Assembly: GCA_011503125.2 (NCBI GenBank)
Contig: WWBZ02000022.1
Coordinates: forward strand, 4,154,001 to 4,218,000
Origin: Botryosphaeria dothidea
Lineage: Eukaryota > Ascomycota > Dothideomycetes > Botryosphaeriales > Botryosphaeriaceae
Length of the DNA: 64,000 nt
Direction: 5' to 3'
In this document: positions 45,964 to 57,786 of the stretch, in pieces
Layout of the letters: each line of letters opens with the position of its first letter
How positions within the stretch are numbered: the first letter of the stretch is position 1
The notes under the pieces: generated by a model
The model's input: the letters and a program-made list of their open reading frames with translations, nothing else
The model's database searches: none
What the model was told of the DNA's origin: nothing
Program-made: the position numbers and the translations under genes

Positions 45964-46386
45964 GCTTGAGAGTCGTTAAGTGGACTAATGGTTGGACTAT
46001 GTACCTCGTAATCCATCTTGTCTTTTATCCTACAATCTGCTCTGGCGTGTATAACTCAGTATGGGTCACAAATTGAGGGACAGGACAGAAAAAATGGGCC
46101 GATTAGTCACGCCGATCCAGGTTGGCTTTCGATGAGAGCGAGCGTGCGAATTTGCTGACAATGCGGTCATAGTCAGGGGAAATCAGCCGAGAAGTCTTGT
46201 ATTCGGATTTGCCAAGACGGTATCAACTTCTCTCCACTAGACATGTGGTATCGAATTGGTCCCGACATAGTGAATTCTCTTCTTGTGGTAGGAAAGGATG
46301 TCATCAGCTTGCTTAACCCTACGTCGTTCGCAGTCCCTTGTCCTCTTTGCACCGATCTTGGCCTTCGACCAACGCAGACTTCAACC
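45964..46386. other. Divergent promoter region between two reductase genes
   Basis: 423 bp between the leftward NmrA pseudogene and the rightward reductase. It would drive both. I see no strong operator. Confidence 0.5.
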
Positions 46387-47594
46387 ATGACAAATATCCA
46401 AGAACCAGCGATTCCAGAGGGCTTGACGGTGCTGGTCACCGGCGTGAATGGCTTCATAGGCTCTCATGTGGCCGATCAGTTTCTTCGATCGGGCTTTCGA
46501 GTCCGAGGTACGGCAAGGGACATCAAAAAAAGCGCTTGGATTAAAGATTTTTTCGAAAGGACTTATGGAGATGGCCAATTCGAGCTGGTTGCTGTACCAG
46601 ACAGAGCCGTAGAAGGGGCATTTGCTACAGCAGTAGAAGGTCTGTGGCTTTCTTTGTATCTAGCCACACAGGGACGAGTAGCTAATCAGGGATAGGGATG
46701 TCCGCTGTCGTACACGTAGCATCAAATGTGACGTTTCATCCAGATCCAAACAAAGTCATACCAGCTACGGTCGACGGAGCGCTGAATGCGTTGAGAGCAG
46801 CCAACATGGAACCATCTGTGAAGCGATACGTCCTTACTTCTTCCTCTTTTGCAGCACACTTGCCAAAGCCCAATAAAAAGGGGGTCGTTACGAAAGACAC
46901 ATGGAACGATGAATCCGTCAAAATTGCGCAACAGGATCCTCCGTACCTTCCTGGACGAGCTAGTCACAACTACGCAGCAAGCAAGGCGTTAGCGGAAAGA
47001 GAAGTGTGGAAGTTCTACCGTGAGAACGAGACAAGGAGGCTGGGCTTGATTGTCAACACAGGTAGGAAGCTTGGTGCGATAGCGGAAACGAAGTCTGACT
47101 TTCACAGTGCTACCAAGCGCAAATTTTGGAAAGAGTCTCGATTTGGTCAACCAAGGACACCCATCAACTTCAAAGTTTGTTGAGTTCTTGTGGAAGGACA
47201 CGAACCTTCAACAGATTGCCGGCATTCCACCGCGTGAGCTCGCTACACCCTAGGACTTGATGTTCTTTTTCTAACCATGATGAGTTCAGAATACTTTATT
47301 GACGTTCAGGATTGTGCCCGCCTCCACGTTGCGGCAGTGATCCACCCGGAAGTTATTTGGAAGAGAATCTTTGCTTGGGCGGAGCCATATAACTATGATA
47401 TTATTTTGGATATTCTGCGAAAGCAAAACGCTGGAAAAGAGTTTGTTCGCAATGTCCAGAATGGCGTGGACCTTCATATTGTTGAGCCTCGCGCTAGGGC
47501 GGAGCAGCTGTTGCGAGGCATGGGCAGAGCGGGGTTCACGTCATTGGAGGACAGCATTTGGATGAACTCTGAGGATCTTCGTTCGACGGTTTGA
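46387..47594 (+). CDS. Extended short-chain dehydrogenase (dihydroflavonol-reductase/ketoreductase-like)
   Basis: Four exons (46387-46639, 46696-47061, 47108-47233, 47290-47594) give 349 aa. The nucleotide-binding motif TGVNGFIGSH is near residue 19. The active-site motif YAASK (Tyr-x3-Lys) follows LTSSS about 45 residues downstream. IAGIPPQYFIDVQDCARLHVAA is typical of the NADPH-dependent aldehyde/ketone reductases related to yeast Gre2 and plant dihydroflavonol reductase. It would reduce a carbonyl to an alcohol with NADPH in the cytosol. All splice phases agree and no lesions are seen, in contrast to both neighbours. The substrate is unknown. Confidence 0.88.
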
Positions 47595-48207
47595 AAAGGG
47601 CTCTCTTCACCATGATCTTTTGGAAAAGAATGAGTTGTTGGCACAGCAAAGGCTAAGGCTATAGAAATGTTTTGTCTCAATCATCATATTTTTCGCATGC
47701 ATGTACCTTCAATGAAGACGTGATGATAGGCTGTCACGTTGTTCCTCGGAAGGGATACGGGAGACCATGCTTTTTATTTTGCTAAATTTTTGCCACGCAA
47801 TCACTAAAGATCCTATCCTTACAAAACGTTACAGCTGGCAAACACTATGCGGTGCAAGTCGAGCTCAGCATCTGTTCGTAGCGAAAGGCACTGTGGAGAC
47901 AATATGATCGGCTATAGTGAAACTAGGCCACATAGGCCCCCAAGAAACTCAAGCTCGAGCGCATGAACTAGCAATTGGTAAGCCTCGCGTTGTGCAAAGC
48001 CAAGCACGCCAACTTACAGCACCTCAAGCCTGAGAGCCCGAAGGACGACATGCTGACGAGTGCATACTGAGAGTAAGAGCCTGAAGATGACTTGGTTTTA
48101 AAGATGGCCGAAACGACCCATCGAGTTGCAAAATCGCGACTCAAATACCCACCTCATCATCGTCCTGCGGACCGTCCAAACTTCTTTGACATTCCGTTTA
48201 ATCGACT
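47595..48207. other. Intergenic region
   Basis: About 610 bp between two rightward reductase genes. It contains the probable promoter of the second. No other gene is supported. Confidence 0.5.
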
Positions 48208-49140
48208 ATGTCTCGCGCCCTCCTCATCACTGGCGCGACCGGAAAGCAAGGCGGCTCCGTCATCGACGCCCTCCTCTCCCGCCGCTCACCCAACTTCACC
48301 ATCCTCGCACTGACCCGCGACGCACAATCTGCCAGCGCTGAACGTCTCTCTGCGAAATCCCCCTCGATTAAGCTACTCGAAGGCAACCTCAACGATGTCC
48401 CCGCATTGTTCGCTTCAGCCAAGGAACTTGCCGCACCGCACCCACTATGGGGCGTCTACTCAGTGCAAGCATCGATGGGCAAAGGCGTCACCCTCGAAGA
48501 CGAAGTAAAGCAAGGAAAAGCCCTCGTTGACGAATCCATAAAGGCCGGCGTCCAGCACTTCGTCTAGAGCAGCGTCGAGCGCGGCGGCGACGCCAGGTCC
48601 TGGGAGAATCCGACATCCGTCCCGCACTTCGTCACCAAGCACGAAATCGAGCGCCACCTACACAACTCGACGGCCGACGGCAAGTCAGATATGGGATGGA
48701 CGATCCTGCGCCCTTCCATCTTCATGGATAATCTTGTGCCGGGCTTTGCGAGCAAGGTTTTCATGACCACGGTGCGCGATACGCTTGGGGATAAACCGTT
48801 GCAGTGGGTTGCTACTTCGGATATTGGCGTCTTTGCGGCGATGGCTTTTGAGCAGCCCGAGCAGTGGAACAAGAAGGCCGTGGGCCTCGCGGGCGACGTG
48901 CTCACCTTCCAGCAGTTGAGTCAGAAATTCGAAGACGTTACTGGAAGTCCTGCGGGGACGACGTTTGGGCTGCTGGGCAAGGCTCTCAAGCACAGAGTCT
49001 CGATAGTGGGTACGATGGTGCAGTGGTTCAAGGATGAAGGATATAAGGCGGACATCCCGCAAATAAAGAAGGCCTACCCGGAGATGATGGATCTTGAGAC
49101 TTGGCTGAGAACGAAGAGTGCTTTCGTCCAAAGATCTTAA
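48208..49140 (+). pseudogene. NmrA-like family protein with one nonsense codon
   Basis: A continuous frame of 311 codons opens MSRALLITGATGKQGGSVIDALL, with the NmrA/HSCARG dinucleotide-binding motif GATGKQGG. It ends ...MMDLETWLRTKSAFVQRS. It is interrupted once, by TAG at 48565-48567. The context is QHFV-stop-SSVERGG, where the family has FVYSSV, so a Tyr codon has become a stop by one change. The rest (KHEIERHL, WTILRPSIFMDNL, TSDIGVFAAMAFE) is well preserved. NmrA-like proteins bind NAD(P) and act as redox sensors or reductases. It is either a very young pseudogene or a sequence error. No intron can remove the stop. Confidence 0.8.
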
Positions 49141-50951
49141 CAGTAACGATGTAAGATAATCATAATCTTCTGTATTCAATTCAACGTTAGAGTTCAATTA
49201 ACCAGACAGTCTCGCGTCAGGCAGACACAAAATACCTGCTCTAAAGCGCCTTCAACACAATAGTCAGCTCTCATGTGGACAATCGAGCTCGACCTTCTAG
49301 TTGAATTAACGGGAATGCTTAAGACACTAACCAATCGTCTCCGCTATGTGGAACGGGAATCAAAGGATCAGATGTTGGACTTCAGACTACTTAGCGGCAT
49401 CGGGCATGGTCTGTGGTTCCATACGTGTCTCCGCTCCCGCTGTCGGCTCGGAGCAAAATGAGGTCGGTGCTGCCGCAACATCACCCGACAAAAAAAAAAC
49501 GTACAACAGCCGGGATTCCCCAATGGTCACCCACTTGAGTACTAATCGGCCGGTTCGCAGCTTAAGTACGGCTGAGCGGACGGGAAGCCCTGTATTCTGC
49601 GACCTGTGGTCGTACGTGACAGAGGAGGTTGCGGGTAAAGGCTATGACAGTCAGCTGGCGGTCCACGCGTTGTCGACCGTTACTCAAACAGGTCGTTGCT
49701 TTAGTGGAGATGTTGATCACCCAGGAACCTGGAATACCATGTGAAAAGTACCGGTCAAAGTATTGTAGTGCAACAGTATTGGACCCACCTTGAATGGTGG
49801 GACTGAGTTTCACGGAGTGACTGCTGGTTTAGGGAATAAAAGGAAAAATCAGAGGTGTCCGCCCGTAAAAGAGGGGTAATGACTATAGCGCAGCGATAAT
49901 CGGGAAGGAGACAAGGCGGAGAGTGGCTGGCTGTGACCAGGCTCGACATTGAGAAGGCCGGGTAATTTACAGACTCCTCAGAACCGTGGTGGTGGGCGAA
50001 GTGGAATGTAGTGACGCCACGCCAAGGCCGGCCGACCACAGATATGTAGGAGCCCCGACGCGGGCCGGTGCCAGGCTGAAACTAGTGCAACCCCTTCGGC
50101 TGCCTTGATTCGCCCCGAACAGTGATCTGATCGGGCCAGGGCGCATATGCATGGGGCGTAGGGAGTACATACGGCCATAAGAAACAATGTTTCGGTAAAC
50201 GATGCGCCGCGGTGGCGTCCATCTCGGCGGAGGCTTGCACCTGTAAGGCTCCGCACACGGAAGTTTCAGCCCTTGGAGGCCTAGAACGCAGCTACACGGG
50301 ACGGTACCGTTAACGCGGGCGCAGGTGGCCAAGGCAAATTTTGCTGTGTTGACGAGGCCTTTCGGAAATAGGAGGACGGCAGTTACGCGGTAGATGAAGG
50401 AGCTGATCGGCAGCCACTACACAGAGACACGTGACACAGCAATAGCAAAAGCCCTACAAGCTCCTATTGGCTGTATAAGCGACTTATATCTTGCCTTGTG
50501 CTTTTTGGCGACCGTACAGCCGATTTGGTGGTGTTGAACGAACAGGCATATAGGCCTTTTTCTGCCATACTTTCTTTTCTCTCCCGCGAGGGATCGATCG
50601 TACGCCAGATAATCGTTCCTGACACCGACTAAGATCTATACAAGATTTAGTACCCACATCACACGAGTGGCTCGTATCCAGATTGACGGATCAACCAAAG
50701 CCAACGGATCAAATCGTGGAGTAATGCTCATACGGTCGCACGTAGAACGAAATCACGAACAGCTCGACATTTCGAAGATCCAATTTGCTCGTGCGCCAAC
50801 TCAACTTCCACAACTATTAAAAAGAATGGTGGCCCAGCCACCGCCTGACGCCCTGGTCATTTCGCTTACACGCTCACCATCAACCCAACGACCACAGAGA
50901 TCGTGAGATACTCTACGAAAACTACGGCACCGCTCGCCCAAGTCCTATAGA
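49141..50951. other. Gene-poor intergenic region
   Basis: About 1.8 kb with no supported gene. Confidence 0.45.
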
Positions 50952-51257
50952 ATGTGGACAGACAACATGTACGGCTATGAGTATTCGTACGGCCCGAGAC
51001 CCGGATCCCCTCCCGAGATCCCCTTTTCAGGCACATATGTTGGCGGAAGATCTTCGCGGGGTGGATCTTCACCCGGCGGATCGACGGCGCCCTCTCCGCC
51101 CAGCGGGAACCCGTTCAGCCGTTCCACCGCGCCGTCAACACCCTCGCGGGTTGGTGGAAACAGGTTTGCCGCCGCTGCCGACTCCATGACTCTGCCGAGG
51201 ACCCAGAGAATGCGGAGCGATGCTGCAGCCCGCAGGCGAGATGCCTATCGGTGGTAG
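50952..51257 (+). CDS. Small hypothetical Gly/Ser/Pro-rich protein
   Basis: Frame of 101 aa from ATG 50952, opening MWTDNMYGYEYSYGPRPGSPP. It is low-complexity (GGRSSRGGSSPGGSTAPSPP) and ends in a basic stretch RRRDAYRW. I recognise no domain. Composition alone cannot prove coding, and it could be a chance frame. No intron or neighbour context helps. Confidence 0.3.
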   Translation: MWTDNMYGYEYSYGPRPGSPPEIPFSGTYVGGRSSRGGSSPGGSTAPSPPSGNPFSRSTAPSTPSRVGGNRFAAAADSMTLPRTQRMRSDAAARRRDAYRW

Positions 51258-51489
51258 CTCCGGTGTTGGCTCGATGTGACCTGTCAGTCTTCTCTATAGT
51301 ACGTATAGGCTGAGCCATAAGACAAGGAAGTAAAAGGAAGATGGTTGTAGAGGTAAAGCTAAACGGCGAATGCATAGATCGGACGAGGTGTTGAAACTTG
51401 GAATGCGAGCTTGAGCCCGGGTTGCATTTTAATGATTTTTTTTAACTTTCCTCTAAAACTGATGGATTTTGAACATAAACACATTATTT

Positions 51490-52563
51490 TTACTTTGGCT
51501 CTACTGCCAGCCTACTTAATGCGACCTCGTCAGTGGTTGAACCCAGCTTTCTTGACGTCAGCGACGTTTTGATGTCGCGGATGAGCGGCCGCAGGACGGG
51601 TATGCACTGAACGATGATTGTGCCCACGATTTCCGACGAATACCAGATATTCGAGTGGGCGTTGCGCCAGAAGTACAATCGGTCTTTGTCATTGCCTTCA
51701 TCCTTCCAGCCGGTTCTCACGGCAGATACAATGGCAACGATCATTCCCTGTGCGACAAAATTAGCGGACATCCTTTTGACAGTGACTGCAAAATGGCGGA
51801 TTGCTTACCAGACTCATCGTGAAGCAGAGACCAACTTTTTCCACTTTGCGCATATCCAGGTTCCACGTGATGAACCACGGGAACGCCGCAAAAATAAAGT
51901 CCATAATAATGTTGTACACTGGCTTGAGTTAGCAAAGTGAACGAGCCACAAAGACTCTGAGGCACGACTCACCATTGCCACCAATTTTGAAGTCCTCTCG
52001 AAAAGCCCAGTCGAGACAGAAGTCGAGTCGATACCACACATCATAGCTCTCCTTGCCGCAGACCTTGGCCCATTGGAAGATGACCTTGATGATCATGTAG
52101 AGATTCATGCTTCCCATGCAGAACCACAGGATCCACTGCTGCCAGCCTTTGGTCAACTTCAGCAGGGTCACACCGAATGCCGTTTTGGTCAATGCCTGAT
52201 TGATGAGGGTGCCGCATGAGGTGATGTTGATGAGTATGTGCATGCGGTCGTCCCAGGTGTTGGTAACATAGCCGGTTGCGTATTCCACGGTGATCAGACT
52301 GTTGTTCGCGGCGAGGATGACCTGCAGGGTGGTCAGTGAGTACGTGCGTCGTGTTCAATGGGGAAGTGTATGCTTACCCAGCAGACAATGAGAATGTGAT
52401 CATCGTACCACAAACCATGGCGGCGGGTGAGTTTAATCCATATACGAAGGGCGAGAAAAGCGGTGGCGCCGGCAAAGAGCGTCCACAGGCCGGCGTTCAG
52501 CTCTTTCTCGGGGTTGACGTAGCCGTGGTTGGAGTCATCGTGCTTCCGAGGTTGGTTCATCAT
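51490..52563 (-). CDS. Fungal rhodopsin-domain integral membrane protein
   Basis: Four exons (52378-52563, 51973-52321, 51809-51918, 51490-51747) give 300 aa. Hydrophobic segments alternate with loops in the pattern of the SAT4/Pth11-related family of seven-helix fungal proteins. Helices include GLWTLFAGATAFLALRIW, the RRHGLWYDDHILIVCW segment (W-DD is typical), TAFGVTLLKLT, WQQWILWFCMGSMNLYMII, YNIIMDFIFAAFPWF and EIVGTIIVQCIPVLRPL. The WYSSEIVGTIIVQCIPVLRPL block is the family's most conserved end. The C-terminal tail is short and hydrophilic. The role is unknown in most fungi; a surface-sensing GPCR-like function has been proposed for relatives. All splice phases agree. Confidence 0.85.
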
Positions 52564-54708
52564 TCACATTGTGGGGCAAGGCGGACGACTTCAGGCGAAA
52601 CCCAAGCGAAGGGAAGGGAAGGCGAGAAGGGGATTTTAAGAAGAGTGTGACCAGCAACGCTTAGAAGGGAAGAATCAGAAGAGCGCCCAAGGGCATGCAT
52701 CCTTGCGGGGCGGATGGCTTTGAAAAGATAGTTCTGAGACGAGAATAGACATGGCCCCCGATCAGTTGATTGCTGCAGACCAGGTTTCGGGGAACACGAA
52801 ATGACGCCTCCTGGAAACAATTGGTGGCCCGGGCTTGTCGCACCAGAACGGTTGCGGGCCCGAGAAGAGGCCTGAAACAACATGGGGAGATTGCTTGGCG
52901 GGCTAGCGAAAAATGGATTTGTTTATCGAGGGTTGCAAGGTTGTCGATGAACCACTGACGCGCGTTGGGTGGCATCATTCCCGGAACCGAAATAGGGCCC
53001 GAGCCGCCTGGTTAGGCCTTCTTAGCCGTGCCCACGGCCTTCTCTCTACACTGCCTGCGACAGATGCGCGACGGCTTACGATGCTCTTTCCGTCTCCCAC
53101 CTGCACTGTCTGACTGTCCCGTGCCGACGCCTACGTCACCAACGATCCAGTGCCAACGGCCGAGAGCAGTGTGGAGGGACGCTGCACGAGACGGACGCAG
53201 GCACATGCAGCACGCACGGCGGGGAAACAGTGCAAGGAAAAGCAATTGGAGGACTAATTGCTGCACGCGAGAGCGGATGTAGCCTTCATTTGCCGACGCC
53301 GGCCTGAACGGAGTCCAGGAGCTACATCGCTTTCCGCAAAGTGCGCCGACAACGTCTGACTAAACCGCCCCACCCTCCACGTGTGCGATCACGGCGCCAA
53401 GCGAGCGTTGAGACGTTCGCTTAGGCGCTATCGGGTTGCTATTATTGTTCTAGGTCAACTGTAAAAGTTAGAGCGCTATCTAGCGAGCGCTGCTCTGTAT
53501 TTGCTGTGGCCTAGATCGGAGAAAGCTGGATCACAGGTGCTGCATCCAAGGTCTTGGTACGCCGTTGTCCAGCTTGGGTCCGCACGTGGTCGGAATGCTG
53601 TCTTCCCGTCCACTGACGTCTGCCTTGACTCGCTACCGACGGCTTGCATCATGCGTACCTGGAGAAGAGAATCTAGACCTATCATGATCAGCTCCCCCAG
53701 ACCTCGCCCCTCCACATCGGCCCACTGCCGTCCCATGGAGCTTCACGTTCTTGGCGCCTTCGACGCTCGCTAAATATGACGACCATCACTAGGCCAAGGC
53801 TTCGCAAACCTCGTGAAACTCGCACCGGAGCTAAGGCAGTCGCTTCGTCGTGGCGCAGCCACCCCAAGAGCCCTACGGGAACATACCGCTGCCGTCTCGG
53901 AAAGGGGAAATGCCGCGGAGAGCTGTTCGGCGAAATCTTCGACGAGCTACTCCAAGCTGATTCAGGAATCCTGCCTTACACATATGATTGCGAGCGACCA
54001 GCACACGCCGGTCGCATAAGGCGTGCAAAGACAATGCGACCAACCAAGTCATGTTTTTCCTTCTCATCGGCATTTCAATCCACAACAATGCTGACGGTGC
54101 GTTCAGCAAGCCATGCCTTTCTGGTGCCGGCGCCACACCTTCCCTCTGCCCCACGCCCTGTCCGGGGCAATTATCACTTTCCTATTACGGCATACCGAAG
54201 ATGAGGAAGACTTCGAAGCCGAGCTTGAGGCAGAGTGCGATTCGAATTGTGGACATGACACTGCCTCGGATGGATTTGCAATCACGTACGACTCGGATGC
54301 CTAGAACGGTAGGTGGGCGACGCTGGTGCATCACGTGTTGCACATCACCCCTGATAAGCAGTCGTTGCCCTCTCAGTCACTACCAGCGCGCTGGTGTTCC
54401 TATCTCCATCTGACTGTTCTCTTTTTCTTTGTTCGGAGTTCTTTTGGACCTATACTTAGCCGGCGTTGGGATATCGACTCCCGGATTTGCCGACGTAGGA
54501 GCTGGATATTCCAGAGACTCGTAATACGGATCTCGTGTGCGAAGAATCTCCAAAGTATTGTCAGACCTTTTCCCATGGTTGGTATGTTTGTATTCTTGTG
54601 TCTAAGGATCTCTTCCCAAGAATACTGGACGCTATTTGTAACAGCTTTACTCACTTTCTGCTGGCTTAGATTGGTCATGATCAATTTTGAGCTTGCTAAC
54701 ATTCCCGG
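52564..54708. other. Gene-poor intergenic region
   Basis: About 2.1 kb. Frames on either strand are short and unremarkable. I support no gene here. Confidence 0.45.
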
Positions 54709-55437
54709 TCACGTGGTATGTCGAAGATGTTTGGATAAGGGCCAAGGTGCCTCGCACCAAAGAGAGTTCAGGTATCTCTCAGCTCCGCAAGTTTCCACAA
54801 TGGAGCTGCAAAACTGATTGATAACTGTATCATTGATCACAATTATGAGCTGAAAACTCGCCCTGTGGCAATCCGTTACACAGAAGGATAATTGTTGTAG
54901 CCTAGCCAGCCAATACTGAGGGCCTCTAGTCAAAGCTTGCCAGGCCAAGGCAGGATCATCTTGGTCTTTGAGGATGTCCGACACAAGTGCTGTAAGTGTC
55001 CGGCTCAGCTGGAACCCTGCTTGTTCGTGGGTGACCGGGGATATCATGCTCGTTGCCTGCTAGGCTTGGGTCAAATCGAAGGCGCATCCACGACAGCGTC
55101 CGGTGAGCAGAACTTCGGTCTTGTTGTAGAAAGGGCGTCCGATGATCCTCGGGAGGAAGTCGTAGGTTTCGGTACGTGTTAGGTTGGCCTGTGCTATTAT
55201 TTCCGTGACTCTCCGTGGGTCTTGAAGGGTTTTATTGTCCGGGAGCCTCCCATGACTGATATCGAAAAACCAAAGAAGTTTTTCAACCTTGTCATAAACA
55301 TCTTTTGGACCTGTGTACAATTTTTTGTTAAAGATCCATCTGAATACGGGGTTTGGATGGCTCACTATATTCCACTTGGAAATATGTCGATGGATCCCAC
55401 CTCCTCCTGTAGTCATCGAGTGTATTTTCCCAGCCAC
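54709..55437 (-). pseudogene. Unrecognised reading frame with one stop
   Basis: One frame of about 240 codons is open on the minus strand except for a TAG at 55060-55062 between DLTQA and QATSM. The likely ancestral codon is CAG. Its composition looks protein-like (GPKDVYDKVEKLLWFFDIS, NLTRTETYDFLPRIIGRPFYNK). I recognise no family. A start codon is unclear: the frame opens at GTG, with an ATG seven codons in. It lies between the rhodopsin-like gene and the Zn2Cys6 gene and may be a decayed cluster member or a chance frame. Confidence 0.35.
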
Positions 55438-55717
55438 TTTTGTTAATTTGTAAGTTACCTTCTGCTATCGATGGACCATGGCCTCCTAATTGTGAAACTA
55501 ATGGCTTTGTTGAACCAAGAGTACCACGTGCTCTTCTTCTGCAATCGACTTGCCATACCTCCTGAGATCTGTCACACTTTAGTAGAGCCGCAGTGACGCC
55601 CGGGAGAATAGTTACACAAGTTTCCATTTTAGTACGGGGAGCCGAATACAATTAGGCAACAACATTCATGGGCGTGTAAGATTGAGCTGGTATGTGCACA
55701 ATGAGATTGAGCACTGT

Positions 55718-57366
55718 TCATATAGTTGAAAACTGGATGCCGTGTTTTTCCATGACAAAGTAGAGCCCATAGGGTCCATACGCTCGTCGGTCCTTGTCTT
55801 GCCACAGTTTCCCCAACAGGCTCACCGCCAAAGAAATATGGGTCATCTGATAGTGTGACTTGGGGAGCATTTCAGCAGTCTCTGCACGCTGGCTCTCCTT
55901 GACCATGCACGAAGCAGTGATTATAAGTGGCCAGAGCAGCGTGGCCATGTACTGCGGCTCGGACATATCATGAGAGATACGCATGACGATGTCAATCTCG
56001 TCCTCAACCGCGCAGATGACGGTGGGAGAGCTAACGACTGAGCCACACGTGGCGGTAGAGAGGTAGATCCGAAGCCCATGTCTCAGGATCTCTGCCGCCT
56101 TCTTGCGTTCGCGGGTATCTGGGTCTGTTTCTGAGTCCGGAAAGGTCCAGCTGTCAATGGACTTTGCAAGGAAAGAGTGTTGTGTCTCCAACCGTGGGCT
56201 GAGTTGCTCAAAGCCCTGGGCCTCTTCCGCAAGCCGTTGGCCGTGGAATACTGATACTTGAGGGACGAGTTCGAAGAGCGCGTGAGCACCCCCGAGCATG
56301 GCGCCGAAGGTGGTGCACGAGCCGATGGTGCTATTGAGAGACGTAACGAACGAATCGTTCGGAAGCGTGCGTGTTGGGATTGCTCCGTAAGGAGAAAACG
56401 TATTGCTGGTCAAAATGTAGGAATAGAGCTCGATGGCAAAGCCAAGGAGATCATTGGAAGGCGGGCTACTCTTTGGGAGCTGCCAGAGGATGAGTTGACG
56501 ACAAGCACGGAGATGCTGAAAAAGATTGCCGGTTGTGTTCCCTGATAGAACCTGTTACGGTTTAGAGATGAGTGCGGATGCTGGACAGGTTGACTTACTT
56601 CGTAGTGACAGAGCATTATGAGGACCAGCAGTAGCCGAACTGTCTTGGTTGGATCATTTTGTAAATCTGAATGCCCGATCTCTTTACGAATGTTTCGGAT
56701 GACCGAATAATAGTGACTCATTGTAGTCTGAGTGGTTTCCTCATTCTCTGGCTGGTTGAAACTCAGATGCGCGCCACTCACGGCAAGCATCACATGCATC
56801 AGGAGGTCGTCCATATACGCTGTGGGAACAAGAGTGGTTATGAAAGGACTCTTAGACGGAGGTACCATGGCGAGCATCACGCCAGTCCGGGCAAGGTAGT
56901 GCTCAAGGAAACGCATGGAGGCTGGTCTCATCGAGCAGGCTCGATCGGGTCCCATGAATGAGCCCAGCATTGGGTTCCAAGGAATGCTAGGGACAGCTAC
57001 ACCAGATTCTGGGTGTGTTATGAGGCTATCTCCTTCCCGGAAGGTATCTTCGGAGTTCCCAGCAGGAGCCGAAAGAAATGCAGTCTGGACGGGCCATTCT
57101 GCAACATGTCCGGATGTAGAGACGGCGCCTATCCCTGGGCCTCCTTCACTCGATCTCCATTCTACACTACGGGCTGGCCATTTGCATTCTAGGTCTTTTT
57201 TAGTGCAATTTTGACATAGCGGCCTAATTTCGTCGCATTTCTTCTTCCGCTTACGACAGGTCAAACACCCATTTCGGGAGCGCGGATAGTTCGGGCGGAG
57301 CTTCGGGCGTGGTCGTGACGTAGCTGGAACTTTGTGAGCCGAGGCTGTACTCATAGTGGGTGGCAT
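55718..57366 (-). CDS. Zn(II)2Cys6 transcription factor
   Basis: Two exons (56599-57366 and 55718-56551; 47-nt intron) give 533 aa. The zinc cluster CLTCRKRKKKCDEIRPLCQNCTKKDLEC uses Cys34, 37, 44, 51, 54 and 61 in the canonical CX2CX6CX6CX2CX6C spacing. A basic, proline-rich stretch precedes it. The remaining 470 residues are helical and match the Fungal_trans_2 style of regulatory domain (RFLEHYLARTG, AVSGAHLSFNQ, HYYSVIRNIRKEI, NLFQHLRACRQLILW). Such proteins usually dimerise and bind CGG triplets. It sits at the edge of the 57.8-64 kb group of oxidative genes and is the obvious candidate regulator. Whether it controls them is inference. Confidence 0.92.
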
Positions 57367-57786
57367 TGCATGATTGCTGCGACATAGTGCGGTGAATATG
57401 GTGAGGAGAGCGAACGTGCAACGGTCGACGTGACGCGTTGCGGGGTAGCGCCTTATCTACCTGCAGGATCGTTATCTTGCCGCAGTGACCTTACCTGAAG
57501 TGGCAAAGTGGGAAACATCAGCATGCAGGCCACGGAGTACTCGATCGGTCAACACGGGTTACGGGTGGACTGGAGAATGGCCTTTTCTTCCAAAGGACCC
57601 GCTTTGAAGTTGAAGATGTTACTCTGAAACAGTTCTCTCTTTCTTGTTTTACGCAAACGAGTCCTCAAGTCATCTATCTCTTACCAGGCTCTTGCAGAAA
57701 AAAGCTTCATTCATTACTTGAGCTAGATACCGGGCCTCCTTTACGGCGGAGATTCGAGGTATGGACGGATGGGGCATGACTCCTGC
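57367..57786. other. Promoter side of the Zn2Cys6 gene
   Basis: 420 bp between two leftward genes: the upstream region of the regulator gene and the 3' flank of the amine oxidase gene. No other gene is supported. Confidence 0.45.

Noticed and set aside
50400..50660. LTR-like stretch with many short repeats and a possible TG start
   Set aside because: No second copy, no target duplication and no retroelement coding sequence nearby.
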